Shown: positions 42,810-50,895 of the stretch, one piece after another | Position numbering within the stretch: the stretch's first letter is position 1 | Layout: every line of letters begins with the position of its first letter | DNA from: Actinomycetota bacterium | GTDB lineage: Bacteria > Actinomycetota > Actinomycetes > Mycobacteriales > Pseudonocardiaceae | Assembly (NCBI GenBank): GCA_021324675.1 | Contig: JAJPIR010000238.1 | Coordinates: forward strand, 20,419 to 84,418 | Direction of reading: 5' to 3' | Length of the DNA stretch: 64,000 nt | Notes under the pieces: model-generated | Databases searched by the model: none | What the model saw: the letters and a program-made list of their open reading frames with translations, nothing else | What the model was told of the DNA's origin: nothing | Position numbers and translations under genes: made by a program

Positions 42810-43712
42810 TCAACGGCGAGGCGATGGGACTTTCCTGGTGGTCGCGTCCTCGACATCAGACAGTGGTCGTTCGGCCTGCCGCAGGCCGCGCCTGGACCCC
42901 CTCACCTGGCCGTAGTTGAGCAAGCTGACGATAACCACCCCGCCGAGGGTGTTGCCGAGCGTGGCTGCCAGCAGCCACACCACATAGGTTCCTACCGGCA
43001 CCTGCCCGGCCACCACCGCTGAGAGCGCTTCAGCGCTGCCGGCAATGCAGTGCGCCAGACCTGCCGCTCCCACCACGAAGGTCATCAGGTAGACCAGCGC
43101 GATCTGGCCGATGGTGAATCGGCTTGCGGTGACCAGCCAGGCCATCAACGCGATGATCCATCCACCGGCCACGCCGGCCCAGAAAAGGTGGACGAAACTG
43201 CCCTGGACCGTCTTGGTGCCAAGCCGGCTCAGGGCTGCGGCCACTTCGGGGGACACCGCCCCGGCCTTGATCATCAGCACCGCGAACAGCAGTGCGCCCA
43301 CCACATTGGCGGCGAACACCACCGCCCACAGGCGCAACGTGTTTCCCACGTGCCGGCGCCGGTCGAGCACGAGCACGACCGGGAACAGTGTGTTCTCGGT
43401 GAATAGTTGGGCTCGGCCCACGATCACGACGATGAAGCCCAATGGGTAAAGCAGGTTGGCAAGCAGGTAGTGCGCCACCCCGTCACCCATCTCGGCGAGG
43501 ATTGCCGCGGAGCCCAGACCGGTCAGGCCCATGCCCAGGCCAGCGGCCAAGCCCGACAGGGCCAGCCCGGCCGAGGAACGCTTGAGCTCCTCCTCGCCGG
43601 TCCGTACCGCGGCGGAGTAGATCTCCGCGGCCGTCAACCGGGAGGTGGCCGCCCGGTCACCTGGTAGCTCGTTGTCAGCGGCCGAGGCCGTGCGCATGCT
43701 CGTTATGCCCAT
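42810..43712 (-). CDS. Formate/nitrite transporter-family channel
   Basis: The 300-residue protein has six membrane helices and the FNT signatures LTGLGSAAILAEMGDGVAHY, LLYPLGFIVVIVGRAQLFTE NTL (the Omega-loop area), and NTLGGVVIVSLLNYGQVRGS at the end. FNT pentamers carry formate, nitrite or related small anions. No nitrite or formate enzymes flank it, so the anion is open. The start ATG 43712 and ATG 43697 are both possible. It is the first gene in a leftward transcript that would run towards the SPW remnant. Confidence 0.92.
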   Translation of the reverse strand: MGITSMRTASAADNELPGDRAATSRLTAAEIYSAAVRTGEEELKRSSAGLALSGLAAGLGMGLTGLGSAAILAEMGDGVAHYLLANLLYPLGFIVVIVGRAQLFTENTLFPVVLVLDRRRHVGNTLRLWAVVFAANVVGALLFAVLMIKAGAVSPEVAAALSRLGTKTVQGSFVHLFWAGVAGGWIIALMAWLVTASRFTIGQIALVYLMTFVVGAAGLAHCIAGSAEALSAVVAGQVPVGTYVVWLLAATLGNTLGGVVIVSLLNYGQVRGSRRGLRQAERPLSDVEDATTRKVPSPRR

Positions 43713-44005
43713 CGCTCGCGTCTACCCCCGTGCGATTGATCGATCACGCGACTGCTCTGACGTTCGCCAGATCGATCCCTTTCCCATTCCGGGATCTCGG
43801 CGTGCAGCGTGCTGGGTGCACCCCTCGTGGTTGCAGATCCACGTCCGGTCTTGATGATCAACTCGCCGGCGACTTCGATACTGGTGGCCGGCGCCACGTG
43901 GCCGTCCCCCACTGTTACGCCACTTCCCCCGTCGCGCAAATCCTGAAGCGGTGATCAACTCGGATCGTCCGGTTGGTGGGGGCCAGGTGCGGGGTATCCC
44001 GCGGT
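43713..44005. other. Divergent intergenic region
   Basis: About 290 bases between the FNT gene and the CrtI-like gene, read outwards in both directions. Promoters for both are expected here. No specific box or extra gene could be supported. Confidence 0.4.
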
Positions 44006-45631
44006 ATGGCGGCAGGCAGCAACGCGGGAATACCAGACGCAGTGGTCGTCGGTGCGGGCCCGAACGGGCTGGTGGCCGCGAACGTGCTCGCTGACGCCGG
44101 CTGGTCAGTCGTGGTCTGCGAGGAACAACCTGAGCCGGGGGGTGCGGTGCGCAGCGGACCGGGACCAGCTGAGGGCTTCGTCTACGACCACTGCAGCGCG
44201 TTTTACCCAATGGCCGCGGCCTCCCGGGCGATCCAGTCGCTGCAGCTGCAGGACTATGGGCTGAGCTGGAGGCATGCCCCTGACGTGCTCGCCCACCCGC
44301 TGCCGGACGGGCGGGCCGCGGTGCTGTCCCGCGACCTAGACCGCACGGCCGCCGCACTCGACGATCTGGGCGCCGGTGACGGCGCGGCCTGGCGGCGGCT
44401 GTACCAGTTATGGCAGCGGCTGGGCCCGCACCTGCTGGACGCGCTGTTCGTGCCGTTTCCGCCGGTGCGCTCCGGGTTGCGGCTGGCTGCGACGCTCGGT
44501 CCGACCGGCTTGCTGCGGTTTATGCGATTCGGGTTGCTGCCGGTGCGCAAACTGACCGACGAGGAGTTCACCGGGCCAGGATCGCTGCTGCTGGCTGGCT
44601 GCGCACTGCATGCGGACTTGACACCGGAAACCGCCGCCAGCTCGCTGTACGGGTGGCTGCTGGCCATGCTCGGTCATCAGTACGGATGGCCGGTACCGGA
44701 AGGCGGGTCCGGGCAGCTCACCGCAGCGCTGGTACGGCGCCTGAAAGCGCGGGGCGGCGCCGTGCGGTGCGCCGACGCGGTGCGGCAGGTCGTCGTCCGC
44801 CGCGGGAGGGCCGTAGCGGTCCGCACCGAGTCGGGCGATGAGATCCCGGCCCGCCGGGCCGTGCTCGCCGCGACGGCGGCCACGCAGCTTTACGGCGGCC
44901 TGGTCAGCTGGCAGCACCTGCCGGCACGGCTGCGCGACGATCTGCGCCGCTTCCAGTGGGATTACTCGACGTTCAAGGTGGACTGGGCGTTGCGCCAGCC
45001 GGTGCCCTGGCAAGCAGGGGGCGTCGCCGGCGCGGGCACCGTGCACGTCGCCGGCAGCCTGGACGAGATGAGTGACTACGCCGCGCAGATCTCCACCGGC
45101 CGGGTACCGGCGCACCCGTTCCTGCTCGTCGGGCAGATGACCACGGCAGACCCGTGCCGGTCTCCGGAAGGTACGGAATCACTGTGGGCCTACACCCATG
45201 TACCCCGCCAGGTACGCGGCGATGCCGGCGGCGATCTGACCGGATCTTGGGATGAGCGGGAACGGGAGGCCTTCGCCGACCGCATCGAGCAGCAGCTCGA
45301 GCGGTTCGCTCCGGGAATGCGCCAGCTCGTGATCGCACGGCGCATCACCACACCGAAGCAATTCCAGGCCAGCAACACCAACCTCGTCGGCGGCGCGCTC
45401 AACGGCGGCACCACCGCGGTGCACCAGCAACTGGTATTCCGCCCGACACCCGGGCTGGGACGGCCGGAAACCCCGATCGCGGGCCTGTATCTGGCCTCCT
45501 CGTCAGCGCATCCCGGCGGCGCGGTGCACGGCGCGTGCGGTGCGAATGCGGCCCGGGCCGCCTTGCGCGGTGCCCGAGCCCACGCTCAGCGCCTCGGCGC
45601 AGCCGCTGCCCGGCTCGCCATCGGCAGTTGA
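44006..45631 (+). CDS. CrtI/phytoene-desaturase-like FAD oxidoreductase
   Basis: The 541-residue protein begins MAAGSNAGIPDAVVVGAGPN with GAGPNGLVAANVLADAGWSV (FAD), VYDHCSAFYPMAAAS and PVPEGGSGQLTAALVRRLKA, then the end LYLASSSAHPGGAVHGACGA NAAR. This is the large NAD(P)/FAD-dependent oxidoreductase group that contains CrtI and also all-trans-retinol-type saturases. Its place about 5.6 kb from a carotenoid oxygenase suggests apocarotenoid or terpenoid chemistry, but nothing shows which. ATG 44006 is favoured over GTG/ATG at 43973, whose extra 11 residues are not like family starts. Confidence 0.9.
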   Translation: MAAGSNAGIPDAVVVGAGPNGLVAANVLADAGWSVVVCEEQPEPGGAVRSGPGPAEGFVYDHCSAFYPMAAASRAIQSLQLQDYGLSWRHAPDVLAHPLPDGRAAVLSRDLDRTAAALDDLGAGDGAAWRRLYQLWQRLGPHLLDALFVPFPPVRSGLRLAATLGPTGLLRFMRFGLLPVRKLTDEEFTGPGSLLLAGCALHADLTPETAASSLYGWLLAMLGHQYGWPVPEGGSGQLTAALVRRLKARGGAVRCADAVRQVVVRRGRAVAVRTESGDEIPARRAVLAATAATQLYGGLVSWQHLPARLRDDLRRFQWDYSTFKVDWALRQPVPWQAGGVAGAGTVHVAGSLDEMSDYAAQISTGRVPAHPFLLVGQMTTADPCRSPEGTESLWAYTHVPRQVRGDAGGDLTGSWDEREREAFADRIEQQLERFAPGMRQLVIARRITTPKQFQASNTNLVGGALNGGTTAVHQQLVFRPTPGLGRPETPIAGLYLASSSAHPGGAVHGACGANAARAALRGARAHAQRLGAAAARLAIGS

Positions 45632-45659
45632 CTCCTCCCGGGTAAGCCGGCGGAAGTCG

Positions 45660-46100
45660 TCAAGAATGGCGCTCGTGGACGACCCGGGCCAGCGCGCGCA
45701 TCATGCGCCGGTTACGAAAGCCCAGCAAGATGTCGGCCAGCATGGTGTGCATCCGCGCGCCAACGCCCGTCAGCGGGTGCTCATCGACGATGACCAACGT
45801 GCGATCCTTCCCCCACGGCAGCAGCGAGATCGACACCCGCGCACTGCCCACCCACCCGGCATTGGCCTCCAGCTCCAGCCGGCGCTCTGGCTCGACCAAC
45901 CGCACCGTGGTTATGTCTTCGACCGTGAACCGGCCGGCACCCACTGTGTAGTGGATCCGCGAACCCTCCGCCGGCCAGTTCGGATCGACCTCGCGAATGC
46001 GCTTGGTGCCCACTACCCACTCCGCATACGCCCGGCCGTCGGCGAGCACGTCCCATACCTGCTTCGGGTCACGGTTGATCAGCACATTCAACACAGCCAC
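45660..46100 (-). CDS. SRPBCC/START-like lipid-binding domain protein
   Basis: The 146-residue protein begins with the SRPBCC strand VLNVLINRDPKQVWDVLADG and has YAEWVVGTKRIREVDPNWPA, then RLELEANAGWVGSARVSISL and EHPLTGVGARMHTMLADILL-like helix sequence. These helix-grip proteins bind hydrophobic ligands; some are cyclases. The start GTG 46100 fits the family beginning; the frame further upstream crosses inverted-repeat copy D and looks non-coding. It is convergent with the CrtI-like gene (28 bp between stops), and might act on the same type of substrate. Confidence 0.85.
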   Translation of the reverse strand: MAVLNVLINRDPKQVWDVLADGRAYAEWVVGTKRIREVDPNWPAEGSRIHYTVGAGRFTVEDITTVRLVEPERRLELEANAGWVGSARVSISLLPWGKDRTLVIVDEHPLTGVGARMHTMLADILLGFRNRRMMRALARVVHERHS

Positions 46101-46172
46101 GCACTCGGATACCCCCTGCTCACAGCAGCCAACCCCGCCCTCGATGCCGTACCGGCGCGCACGGGCAGCAGT

Positions 46173-46234
46173 GCCGTGAACTCGACAACACCGACCTGCA
46201 GATGGCCTCGCCACGTAGCTAGCGTCGAGTTCAC
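46173..46234. repeat. Inverted-repeat family 2, copy D
   Basis: The left arm GCCGTGAACTCGAC (46173-46186) and right arm GTCGAGTTCAC (46224-46234), with GTAGCTAGC just inside the right arm as in copy A. It lies between the sigma-factor stop and the SRPBCC start on the same strand. Confidence 0.9.
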
Positions 46235-46313
46235 AGCACGATCCGGCCGCAACCGCAACTTTGTCGAAGAGGCAGGCAACGGACATCGATAACTCGACGT
46301 CACGATTGCTTTA

Positions 46314-46895
46314 TCAAGGGCCGGTGGTGCTTCGGCCTGACCATCCGAGATTGTTCATGGCGCGGACAAGATCTTCGCGTGCCCGGGCCACCCGGGAACG
46401 GATCGCACCGACCGGGCAATCGCATACCTCAGCGGCGGATGCGTAATCCAAGCCGAGTACCTGGGTGAGCACGAACGCGTCGCGGCGGTCGGCTTCCAGC
46501 CCGGTTACCAATTCCCGTAGCAATGCGCCTTCTTCCCTGCCTGATCGTGGAGGCACGGAAGCCGCAGCCGCGGCGGTGTCCCCGTCCGCGACGGCACTGG
46601 CCAGCGGGCGGGCGCTGGCACGCCGGATCTGGTCGGCCGCGACCCGCCGAGCGATGGACAGCAGCCAGGTACGGGCGCTGGAGCGGCCGGCGAAGTCCGG
46701 CAGAGCCCGCAGGGCCTGCAGGTAGGTTTCCTGAGTAAGATTTTCTCCCGCATCACCTGCGCACAGGTACGTAAGGAAGTGGTATACGTCGCGCTGGGTA
46801 GCGCGAATGAACGTCGTCAGAGCGATGTGATCCCCCGCAGCCGCCGCGAGCGCCAACGTGGTGATCCATGTGTCATCTGATCGAGCGATGCCCAC
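46314..46895 (-). CDS. ECF sigma factor, SigC-like
   Basis: The 193-residue protein has region 2 (about 25-95) with DVYHFLTYLCAGDAGENLTQ ETYLQAL and RTWLLSIARRVAADQIRRA, and region 4 (about 130-180) with LEADRRDAFVLTQVLGLDYA SAAEVCDCPVGAIRSRVARA-type helix-turn-helix. The VCDCPVGAIRSRVARAREDL tract and the overall length match mycobacterial SigC. It directs RNA polymerase to stress promoters. It diverges from the adjacent putative anti-sigma gene, with 61 bases between. SigC-type regulons in mycobacteria have been linked to copper acquisition, which bears on the partner described next. Confidence 0.92.
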   Translation of the reverse strand: MGIARSDDTWITTLALAAAAGDHIALTTFIRATQRDVYHFLTYLCAGDAGENLTQETYLQALRALPDFAGRSSARTWLLSIARRVAADQIRRASARPLASAVADGDTAAAAASVPPRSGREEGALLRELVTGLEADRRDAFVLTQVLGLDYASAAEVCDCPVGAIRSRVARAREDLVRAMNNLGWSGRSTTGP

Positions 46896-46956
46896 CTGAG
46901 AAGGCTAACTGAAAGTTTCCGGGAACCTCGGAGATCCAGCAGAGGACTACTGTCAC
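46896..46956. promoter_or_regulatory. Divergent promoter region of sigma and anti-sigma genes
   Basis: The 61-base spacer carries CCGGGAACCT at 46919-46928 towards the anti-sigma gene; GGGAAC resembles an ECF -35 element about 30 bases before its start. On the other strand CGGAAACTTT is a weaker candidate towards the sigma gene. Autoregulation is inferred and untested. Confidence 0.3.
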
Positions 46957-47511
46957 GTGGACTGCACACACTGTAGGGAGGCCATCTCCGCTCGGCTCGA
47001 CGGCGAAGAGGGTCCCAGAGAATCAAGCGCGGTTGACGCCCATCTGGCGATCTGCTCGGCATGCAACCAATTCAGTGATGATGCGGCACGGATCACCAAG
47101 CTCGCTCGATGCGCGCCGGCTGCCCACGCCCCTGACATCAGCATGAAAGTGATGTCCGCTGTTGACGAATTGGGCACCGTCTTAGAGGTTCTTACCGATC
47201 TCGACCGCCACTCGACCGCCTGCGCCACGGCGATGATGGCCCACAACACGACTGACATGCTCAGCGCGACCCGGGCGGCCCTGGACTGCGCCGATATCGC
47301 TGCCGCGGCACACCGGGTGCTGTCGCGCGACACTGCCACCGATACCGGCGTCCTCAAGGCCATCCTGCAAGCAGCGGCCACCGCCGCCGACCGCTGCGCC
47401 ACCGAATGCGGGCAGCACGCCGTCCACCACAGCCACTGCCGCGTCCACTCCGAAACCGCCCGGCACGCCGCCCAGGTGTGCCGAGCACAACTGCACCACA
47501 TCGCCGGCTAA
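46957..47511 (+). CDS. Putative anti-sigma factor: zinc-finger ZAS domain fused to a copper-storage-type four-helix domain
   Basis: The 184-residue protein has two parts. Residues 1-40 hold a zinc anti-sigma (ZAS) motif, with Cys3/Cys6 then H29-x3-C33-x2-C36 in DAHLAICSAC. Residues about 82-182 resemble the Csp/DUF326 four-helix copper-binding family: TACATAMMAHNTTDMLSAT, ALDCADIAAAAHRVLSRDT, RCATECGQHAVHHSHCRVHS and an ending AAQVCRAQLHHI. Six Cys (89, 111, 147, 151, 161, 175) and eleven His remain, while several family Cys have become Ala or Thr. No membrane helix is present, so it would be a cytosolic metal-sensing anti-sigma factor for the SigC-like protein. The start is GTG 46957. It is followed after 28 bp by a convergent membrane gene. 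The domain fusion is direct observation; copper sensing is inference. Confidence 0.82.
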   Translation: MDCTHCREAISARLDGEEGPRESSAVDAHLAICSACNQFSDDAARITKLARCAPAAHAPDISMKVMSAVDELGTVLEVLTDLDRHSTACATAMMAHNTTDMLSATRAALDCADIAAAAHRVLSRDTATDTGVLKAILQAAATAADRCATECGQHAVHHSHCRVHSETARHAAQVCRAQLHHIAG

Positions 47512-47539
47512 TTCCGGCGGGCACCGCCAACCACAGGTA

Positions 47540-48862
47540 TCACGCCGCAAAAACCAGCCCGATCGCACCCATGGTCAGCACCACCATCACGGTGACCAGC
47601 GGGAACTGTCGGACCGCGGTGTTGCCGGGCAGCAGCCGGACCGCCCGGTCATGCGCTCCCACCGCAGCGACCAGGTGCCCGAGCACGATCGCCGTTACCT
47701 GGACCGCCGCGATGGTCGACGTGCTGACCATGCTGTAGTCGATGCTGTCACCAGCAGTACCCAGCAGATCCAGGCCGCTGGCGAACGGGTCGCTGGCCAG
47801 GATCAGCGCCTGCTGGCCGTCGAAGACCAGCAGCGAAAAGTAGTGCGCGAGGGCATAACCAGCCGCGACCGGGACCAGAATGTGCGCGAAGGCGCCGGGC
47901 CGGGGGCCGGCACTTGAGGCTCCAAGCCCCGATGCGCAGTCCCGAGCGGTGGTCAGGCTCCACGTGCCCAGCAGGAACACCACGGCGATCACCAGCATCG
48001 AGCACACCAGCCCGGTGCTGCTTGCCAAGCGCCCCGGGGGCACGGTGCGCCACCACCAGACCGTACCGGACATGCCGTCGTAGACCGTGGTGCCGACCAG
48101 TGCCACCGCCACGCCGACGAGGCCGGGACCACCTGGCATGGCCTCCATGCCGTGCAGGGGATTGCGCAGCACCAACGCTTGGTCACGGTGCCGGCGCCCC
48201 AGCGGCGCCAGCGTCCCGAGCAGCGTCGAGTAGACCTCGAAGCCATCGCCGCGCTCGAACCACCGCCGTCCGAAGATCACTGCTGCGCCCGCGTGCACTG
48301 CTGCGTAGAGCGCAATGAAGAGGGCCGCGGGGATGGGCTCGGCGTGTCGCGGGTAGACCAGCTCGAACCAGCCATAAATGGCGAGCGATGCCGAGGCCGG
48401 CCAGTACCCTACGCGCTCAGGCAAGGTGAGCACTCCGTGCTCAGGATCGACGCGGAGTATCGCGGTCAGCGCGGTGTGCACCAGCCGCAAGGGATTGAGC
48501 ACCCGCCAGACCGGCCCGACGAGCAAGGACGCCGGCACCAGCCCCACCCAGAAGGTGACAAACAGCGCCCAAGGCGCGAGATTGCGCATGAGGTCGGGTG
48601 GGCCGAGGAAGCCGATGACGCATACCAGCAGCCCTAGCGACAGGGTGCCGCTGCGCAGCAGGATCCGCGTCACGCTGGCGTCGGCCAGTTTGATGAATAC
48701 CTGGGGTAACGAGATCCCCGCATCACGGTTCAGGCGGGGCCTGCGCCACAACACGGCAAGCGCCCCGCAGGAGATCAGCACCACCGTTCCCGCGCCGATC
48801 GCTGCCAGGGACGCCGGAAGCGGCAGGTCACTACGGGTGCCGATGCCGTGGCCGAGGAACAT
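47540..48862 (-). CDS. Polytopic membrane protein, paralogue of 35493-36794
   Basis: The 440-residue protein starts MFLGHGIGTRSDLPLPASLA and has about 11-12 membrane helices. It shares with the 35.5-kb copy the stretches APWALFVTFWVGLVPASLLV, GPVWRVLNPLRLV, FERGDGFEVYSTLLGTLAPL and AHYFSLLVFDGQQALILASD. The conserved His and acidic residues in membrane context (HG.G.R.DLP; HYFSLL.FDGQ) could bind metal, but the function is unknown. It is convergent with the anti-sigma gene and is a plausible member of the same regulon. GGAAGG lies about 7 bases before ATG 48862. Confidence 0.8.
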   Translation of the reverse strand: MFLGHGIGTRSDLPLPASLAAIGAGTVVLISCGALAVLWRRPRLNRDAGISLPQVFIKLADASVTRILLRSGTLSLGLLVCVIGFLGPPDLMRNLAPWALFVTFWVGLVPASLLVGPVWRVLNPLRLVHTALTAILRVDPEHGVLTLPERVGYWPASASLAIYGWFELVYPRHAEPIPAALFIALYAAVHAGAAVIFGRRWFERGDGFEVYSTLLGTLAPLGRRHRDQALVLRNPLHGMEAMPGGPGLVGVAVALVGTTVYDGMSGTVWWWRTVPPGRLASSTGLVCSMLVIAVVFLLGTWSLTTARDCASGLGASSAGPRPGAFAHILVPVAAGYALAHYFSLLVFDGQQALILASDPFASGLDLLGTAGDSIDYSMVSTSTIAAVQVTAIVLGHLVAAVGAHDRAVRLLPGNTAVRQFPLVTVMVVLTMGAIGLVFAA

Positions 48863-49065
48863 CAACCCGCCTTCCGTACGAGCTCATGCTTGACGTCTCC
48901 CAACGTCACCTCCTTGAACGCAGGGAACTCGATACCGGGACCAGGAGTCTCCACGATCCGCTTGGCAGCAGCAGCAGCGGCAAACATCGATCAGCTCTTG
49001 CACTATCCAGCCTGCTGACAGCAAGATGGATGCAGTTGCACATCTATGGCAATAGAGGTCCCCCG

Positions 49066-49770
49066 ATGAGTGCTGCAACAGCGCCTGTTGTGCGCCACGA
49101 ATCCCAGCACGCCCGCCTGTGGTCGCTGCCTGACGGCGCGGGCCTGCATGCGCCGTACGGGGAGCTGGTGGTCGAACCCGGCACTGGCCGGGTGTGTTGC
49201 CACCTGTGCGGACGGTGGTTCGTCTCGTTGGGCGGGCATGTCCGCAGGCATGGGTACACGGCTGATTCCTACCGCAAGGCGATGGGCCTGTGTCGCAGTC
49301 GCCCGCTCGTCGCAGAGGCTCTGTCCCGGTCGATTGCCACCCGGCAGCGGCTTGCCTACCAACGCTGCCCTTCCCTGCGCACGCGACTCGCGGTCGGCCA
49401 GGAGCTTTCGAGAACGGGTCAGCTGACCTTGCTGGCCTGCGCCGCATACCCCGCCAGCCCGCCGCCAGAGCTGATGCGCCTGCGCCGGGCGGCGTTGGAC
49501 ACCGGCCGGGCGACCAGGTCGGCGCAACGCGAGCGGGAACTTGCGCTGCGGCTGCGAGAACTGGGTTTTGGTGATCTGGCCAGCTACCTGCGCCATGCCC
49601 ACGCAACCGGGACGAGCCTGCGCGGCCTGGCCAGGACCACCAGGTTGGGGCGACCCAGGCTGCATCGCGAACTGGAGGCTGCCGGCATCAGGGTAAGGCT
49701 GGCAGTGCCCCGCAGCACTCAGCGCGGCGCTGGCCACCAAGCTCCCACCGCAACAGCAATCGCACAGTAG
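49066..49770 (+). CDS. Ros/MucR-like zinc-finger DNA-binding protein
   Basis: From ATG 49066 the 234-residue protein begins MSAATAPVVRHESQHARLWS and has a C2H2-like finger CHLCGRWFVSLGGHVRRHGY TADSYRKAMGL (about residues 45-75), which is the ROS/MucR signature. A second part (about 165-215) has the helix-turn-helix-like GTSLRGLARTTRLGRPRLHR ELEAAGI. It is likely a transcription regulator, unusual for actinobacteria, where this finger type is found in scattered accessory genes. The longer frame back to 48886 covers Ser-rich sequence without family likeness. The target is unknown. Confidence 0.75.
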   Translation: MSAATAPVVRHESQHARLWSLPDGAGLHAPYGELVVEPGTGRVCCHLCGRWFVSLGGHVRRHGYTADSYRKAMGLCRSRPLVAEALSRSIATRQRLAYQRCPSLRTRLAVGQELSRTGQLTLLACAAYPASPPPELMRLRRAALDTGRATRSAQRERELALRLRELGFGDLASYLRHAHATGTSLRGLARTTRLGRPRLHRELEAAGIRVRLAVPRSTQRGAGHQAPTATAIAQ

Positions 49771-49816
49771 TGGGCGAGGAACTGACAGTAGTGGCGACGA
49801 ACTATTGGAGGTCAGC

Positions 49817-50468
49817 GTGGCCGAATACACCCTGCCCGACCTGCCCTATGACTATGGCGCCCTAGAACCCCCACATCTGCGGGGAAATCATGGAGCTACA
49901 CCACTCCAAACATCACGCCGCCTATGTCCAGGGCGCTAACACCGCCCTGGAGCAGCTGGCCACAGCGCGGGACTGCGAAGCGCTGGCCCCGGTGAACATG
50001 CTGGAGAAAAATCTGGCGTTCAATCTCGGCGGGCATGTCAACCACTCGGTGTTCTGGCCCAACATGTCACCAGATGCCGGCGGCAAGCCCAACGGTGAGC
50101 TCGCGGCAGCGATCGAAGAGCATTTCTGGTCTTTTGACGGCTTCCGTCGCCATTTCACGGCCAATGCAGTCGGTGTGCAGGGATCTGGATGGTCGGTGCT
50201 GGCTTGGGAACCGCTGGGGCAGCGCCTAGTTCTGGAGCAGGTCTACGACCATCAGGGAAATCTGAGTCCCGGCATGGTGCCACTGCTGTTGCTCGATATG
50301 TGGGAACACGCGTTTTACCTGCAGTACCGCACCGCGAAACCGGACTATGTCGAGGCCTGGTGGAACGTGGTCAACTGGGCCGATGTCGCCCGCCGGTTCG
50401 AGCATGCCCGGGCCATCGCGCTGCCTGGCTCCGATCGCAGGGGCGCTGATGCACGTCCGTGGTCCTGA
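49817..50468 (+). pseudogene. sodA: Mn/Fe superoxide dismutase with one-base frameshift
   Basis: The start GTG 49817 (GGAGG 6-7 bases upstream) gives [18 protein letters not shown], the normal SodA N-terminus. After this the frame is broken by one extra C in the five-C run 49868-49872. The next frame continues perfectly with [47 protein letters not shown] and [11 protein letters not shown] to the end. With the run at four C, it would be a 216-residue mycobacterial-type SodA with all four metal ligands (two His, one Asp, one His). It is either a phase-variable run, a real loss or a sequencing error. The 3' end overlaps the next gene. Confidence 0.88.
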
Positions 50469-50760
50469 TGAGCTGATGCAGGCGGTGCTACCACCGGCGC
50501 TGGAGGTGCTCACCGCATGCAGCGTCGCCGAAGCCGAAGCGGACCCGTCAGTCTTTCGCCAGGCCATGGATCGCGTCATGGGCGACGCAGCGGATGCGCC
50601 AGATCCCCGGCAAGGACTGGCCCAGATGATGTTTGGACTGTTCTCGCTGTCCAGCATCCTGCTCGACGAGCTCGCTCTGGTCACCGGCCAATCCCATGGC
50701 GACCTGCTGCGCGGGGTACACCTGCGCTATCTCAACCCGGACGCGGGGCCACCACGCTGA
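50449..50760 (+). CDS. Small helical protein of unknown function
   Basis: ATG 50449 starts a 103-residue protein [20 protein letters not shown], with [20 protein letters not shown] (amphipathic helices) and a short tail. It overlaps the sodA 3' end by 20 bases in another frame, suggesting translational coupling. I do not recognise the family. The regular helical composition and codon pattern suggest a real gene. Confidence 0.55.
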   Translation: MHVRGPDELMQAVLPPALEVLTACSVAEAEADPSVFRQAMDRVMGDAADAPDPRQGLAQMMFGLFSLSSILLDELALVTGQSHGDLLRGVHLRYLNPDAGPPR

Positions 50761-50783
50761 TCCAGTGCCCTGATCCAGTGCCC
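50758..50783. repeat. Two tandem 13-base repeats
   Basis: TGATCCAGTGCCC occurs twice head to tail, the first copy beginning with the TGA stop codon of the preceding gene. Confidence 0.8.
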
Positions 50784-50895
50784 TGCACCACGCCTCGCGG
50801 GAAGATGCTGGTAATACCGCAGCAGGAGCCGTGAAGCTCCACGATGGTGAAGCAATCGGGTAACCGGGACCGCAGGTGCTGGAGGAGAAACGACG

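Noticed and set aside
46314..46895. Housekeeping-type sigma factor
   Set aside because: Only regions 2 and 4 are present, so it is an ECF factor.
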